DNA of 36,228 nucleotides from Burkholderiaceae bacterium (GTDB lineage Bacteria; Pseudomonadota; Gammaproteobacteria; Burkholderiales; Burkholderiaceae), in the NCBI GenBank assembly GCA_947374315.1, contig CANCBK010000013.1:1-36228 (forward strand), written 5' to 3'. The position numbers were made by a program, and so were the translations under genes. Position 1 is the stretch's first letter, and every line of letters begins with the position of its first letter. Of the stretch, positions 33,975 through 36,228 are shown one piece after another. The notes beneath the pieces are model-generated. The model ran no database searches and was not told where the DNA came from. It worked only from the letters and a program-made list of their open reading frames with translations.

Positions 33975-35237
33975 ATGAACTTTACGCCTACAGAGCTTGG
34001 TGCGAGCGTTATTTTTGCGATCGCCGTGCTACATACCTTTTGTACTTCCCATTTCGAAACACTTGCCAAAAAATCTCACAGGCATGCTGGTTTATGGCAT
34101 TTACTTGGCGAAGTTGAAATCGTCTTTGGATTTTGGGCCGCCATTCTGATTATCTTTATGTGGCTTGCAAATGATTTAGCCACTGCAAAAGAATATGCCA
34201 ATAAACGTAACTTTACCGAACCACTGTTTGTCTTTGCCATCATGGTGGTAGCAGGTAGCAAACCCATTCTGCATTTGGCAACGCAAATCCTGGAGAGACT
34301 GGGAAAGGCCTTGCAATTTGCCTTGCGTACCAAGCAAGCTCCTACCCTCTATTTCTTAACCCTCAGCATGACCCCGCTTCTAGGCTCATTCATTACCGAG
34401 CCAGCAGCGATGACCCTTGCTGCCTTCCTATTGCGCGACCTGGTCTATCGCCATAAATGCTCAACACCCCTACTCTTTGGCACGCTCGGCGTTTTATTCG
34501 TCAACATATCCATTGGTGGCACGCTCACCAATTTTGCGGCTCCACCCGTTCTCATGGTCGCATCGACATGGGGCTGGGATACAGCATTTATGTTCAATCA
34601 CTTTGGACTTGAAGCAAGCATCGCTATTTTTATTAATGCGATGGCTGCAACCTTGATCTTCCATAAGCAATTGATTGAGCCTGAAAGCAAGTCAGATGCC
34701 GTTCGCATACCATTCATCATTACAGTGATTCATCTCCTGTTCTTAGCTGGCATTGTGGGCTTTGCGCATGACCCGGTCATCTTTATGTGGCTCCTGCTTT
34801 TCTTCATTGGATACACCACTGCTTATCCAAAACATCAAAGCCCACTGATTTTGCGCGAGGCTTTGTTGGTTGGATTCTTCTTGGGCGGGCTAGTTGTATT
34901 GGGCGCTTTACAGGGATGGTGGTTGCAACCCATCCTTGAGACAATGAGCCCTACCGCCGTGTTCTATGGAAGTCTTGCATTAACCGCTATTACCGACAAT
35001 GCTGCCTTAACGTATTTAGGCTCACTAGTGAGCGGAACCTCACCAGAATTTAAGCTGGCTTTGGTTGGAGGAGCGGTTACTGGTGGTGGCTTAACTGTGA
35101 TTGCCAATGCCCCCAATCCCGCTGGTCTAGCTATTTTGCGCAATTACTTCCCTAATGCCGCTGTTTCTGCCGGATGGTTGTTCGTAGCAGCTATTCCACC
35201 GACGATTGTTGCGATTCTTACCTTAAGACTGCTCTAA
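33975..35237 (+). CDS. Putative Na+/H+ antiporter
   Basis: A 420-residue membrane protein with about 11-12 predicted helices, resembling the Na_H_antiport_3 family: a LGEVEIVFGFWA helix near the N-terminus, a GSFITEPAAMTLAAFLLRD block in the middle with acidic residue, and DNAALTYLGSLVSG plus GGGLTVIANAPNPAG near the C-terminus. Cation/proton exchange is the family annotation; specificity has not been shown. The frame opens at a GTG at 33969, but the ATG at 33975 is more likely. A TAAGAT hexamer lies only 6 bp before that ATG, so a very short or absent leader is possible. Confidence 0.85.
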   Translation: MNFTPTELGASVIFAIAVLHTFCTSHFETLAKKSHRHAGLWHLLGEVEIVFGFWAAILIIFMWLANDLATAKEYANKRNFTEPLFVFAIMVVAGSKPILHLATQILERLGKALQFALRTKQAPTLYFLTLSMTPLLGSFITEPAAMTLAAFLLRDLVYRHKCSTPLLFGTLGVLFVNISIGGTLTNFAAPPVLMVASTWGWDTAFMFNHFGLEASIAIFINAMAATLIFHKQLIEPESKSDAVRIPFIITVIHLLFLAGIVGFAHDPVIFMWLLLFFIGYTTAYPKHQSPLILREALLVGFFLGGLVVLGALQGWWLQPILETMSPTAVFYGSLALTAITDNAALTYLGSLVSGTSPEFKLALVGGAVTGGGLTVIANAPNPAGLAILRNYFPNAAVSAGWLFVAAIPPTIVAILTLRLL

Positions 35238-35295
35238 TCCATCTTATCCCGTAAAATCTGAGCTTCGCCCCCAGCTATAAACCTGAGAACGGCAT

Positions 35296-36228
35296 ATGAA
35301 AAAGCTCTATATCAAAACCTTCGGCTGTCAAATGAACGAGTACGACTCGGGCAAGATGGCCGACCTCCTACATGCCGATGAAGGCATGGTACTAACTGAT
35401 ACCCCAGAAGATGCGGATGTCGTTCTTTTGAACACTTGCTCTATTCGTGAAAAAGCAGAAGACAAAGTGTTCTCTGATTTAGGTCGTCTACGCGAACTCA
35501 AGAAAACCAAACCCAATTTATTAATAGGCGTGGGTGGCTGCGTTGCCAGCCAAGAAGGCCAACAAATTATTAGCAGAGCACCATATGTAGATGTGGTCTT
35601 CGGACCCCAAACACTACATCGCCTTTCCGATCTCATTTCGCAACGACGCGAAACAGGTAGACCCCAAGTGGACATCTCCTTTCCGGAAATTGAAAAATTT
35701 GATCACCTACCGTCATCACGTCAAACTCGTGGCTCCGCTTATGTTTCCATCATGGAAGGTTGCTCTAAATACTGTAGCTACTGCGTAGTTCCCTACACAC
35801 GCGGCGAAGAAGTATCGCGTCCATTTGATGATGTACTGACTGAAGTGGCAGGCCTTGCCTCCCAGGGGGTTAAAGAGATTGTGCTGCTGGGACAAAACGT
35901 CAACGCCTATCTTGGAAAGATGGGTGGTACTGAAGAGATTGCCGACTTTGCACTTTTGATTGAGTACATCGCAGACATTCCAGGGGTAGAGAGAATTCGC
36001 TTTACCACTAGCCACCCGAAAGAATTTACCCAACGCTTGATTGATGTCTATGCGAAAGTGCCCAAGCTAGTTAGCCACCTACACCTGCCAGTACAGCATG
36101 CAGCTGACCCTGTTTTATCCGCCATGAAACGTGGCTATACCGCGCTGGAATACAAAAGCATTATTCGCAAGATGCGGGCCGTGAGGCCTGATTTAACGCT
36201 CTCTAGCGACTTTATCGTAGGCTTTCCT
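35296..36228 (+). CDS. miaB: tRNA-2-methylthio-N6-dimethylallyladenosine synthase MiaB, 5' part
   Basis: A radical-SAM methylthiotransferase that converts i6A37 to ms2i6A37 in tRNAs reading UNN codons. The first 311 codons are visible and open; the window ends before the stop. The N-terminal domain holds C11, C48 and C82, which bind the auxiliary [4Fe-4S] cluster, and the radical-SAM motif C156-x3-C160-x2-C163 is intact. The RRxTGRPQVD and [11 protein letters not shown] regions follow the family. GAGAAC precedes the ATG by 6-7 nt. It starts 58 bp after the antiporter gene and is probably independent of it. Confidence 0.97.
   Translation, partial: MKKLYIKTFGCQMNEYDSGKMADLLHADEGMVLTDTPEDADVVLLNTCSIREKAEDKVFSDLGRLRELKKTKPNLLIGVGGCVASQEGQQIISRAPYVDVVFGPQTLHRLSDLISQRRETGRPQVDISFPEIEKFDHLPSSRQTRGSAYVSIMEGCSKYCSYCVVPYTRGEEVSRPFDDVLTEVAGLASQGVKEIVLLGQNVNAYLGKMGGTEEIADFALLIEYIADIPGVERIRFTTSHPKEFTQRLIDVYAKVPKLVSHLHLPVQHAADPVLSAMKRGYTALEYKSIIRKMRAVRPDLTLSSDFIVGFP

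Noticed and set aside
35328..36033. Minus-strand open frames inside miaB
   Set aside because: Shadows of the miaB coding frame, which shows all family cysteines.
1..36228. CRISPR array, prophage or integrated plasmid
   Set aside because: No regularly spaced repeats beyond the two-copy repeat at the left edge, and no integrase, phage or plasmid genes.

Overview
The window looks like chromosome from a betaproteobacterium of the order Burkholderiales. A small-genome, moderate-GC Polynucleobacter-like organism fits best. This is inferred from gene content and order (the pgk-pyk-fba-purC-purE-purK-tsaC block, recA-recX next to sucCD, the Calvin-type class II aldolase, a CHCC zinc-finger protein after ilvE) and from base composition; no database search was possible. 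There are no rRNA genes, CRISPR arrays or prophage. One tRNA gene is present.

Layout. 1-264: non-coding, with a 22-bp direct repeat at the left edge (possibly the end of an IS21-like element) and a cluster of TAGG/TCCTA half-sites. 265-4185: a three-gene signalling operon (degenerate EAL protein, LuxR-type response regulator, hybrid sensor kinase with a periplasmic solute-binding domain) resembling the Bordetella BvgR/BvgA/BvgS set. 4218-5777: dacB (PBP4), overlapping tail-to-tail with the next block. 5723-13267, minus strand: a seven-gene run pgk-pyk-fba-purC-purE-purK-tsaC joining lower glycolysis, purine synthesis and tRNA t6A formation. 13465-16806, plus strand: ilvE, a CHCC zinc-finger protein, waaF and two small proteins, one NTF2-like and one of unknown function. 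16807-18522: a BepA-like M48 protease, divergent from moaC (18546-19022). 19079-24424, minus strand: a solitary type IV pilin-like protein, a TerC-family membrane protein, sucD/sucC, recX/recA (with a clear LexA box). 24541-30390: a DUF2878 membrane protein, tRNA-Met, a secreted unknown, a YiiM-like MOSC protein, an MHS-family transporter, a TRIC-type channel, an AEC transporter and a gamma carbonic anhydrase. 30427-31359: a candidate small ORF, a Rap1a/Tai-like secreted protein and a glycine-zipper lipoprotein. 31497-33893: htpG with an excellent sigma-32 promoter, and a rhodanese. 33975-35237: a putative Na+/H+ antiporter. 35296 to the window end: the 5' part of miaB.

Most of the window is conserved housekeeping. 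The part most worth attention is the left-end operon. Its kinase has one periplasmic binding domain instead of the tandem pair in BvgS/EvgS and no PAS domain, and its EAL partner has lost essentially every catalytic motif. A cluster of half-sites resembling BvgA heptads lies directly upstream. It could be a reduced, free-living relative of the Bordetella virulence switch. Well-supported regulatory sites are the LexA box and overlapping promoter of recA, the sigma-32 promoter of htpG, and several bidirectional hairpin terminators.
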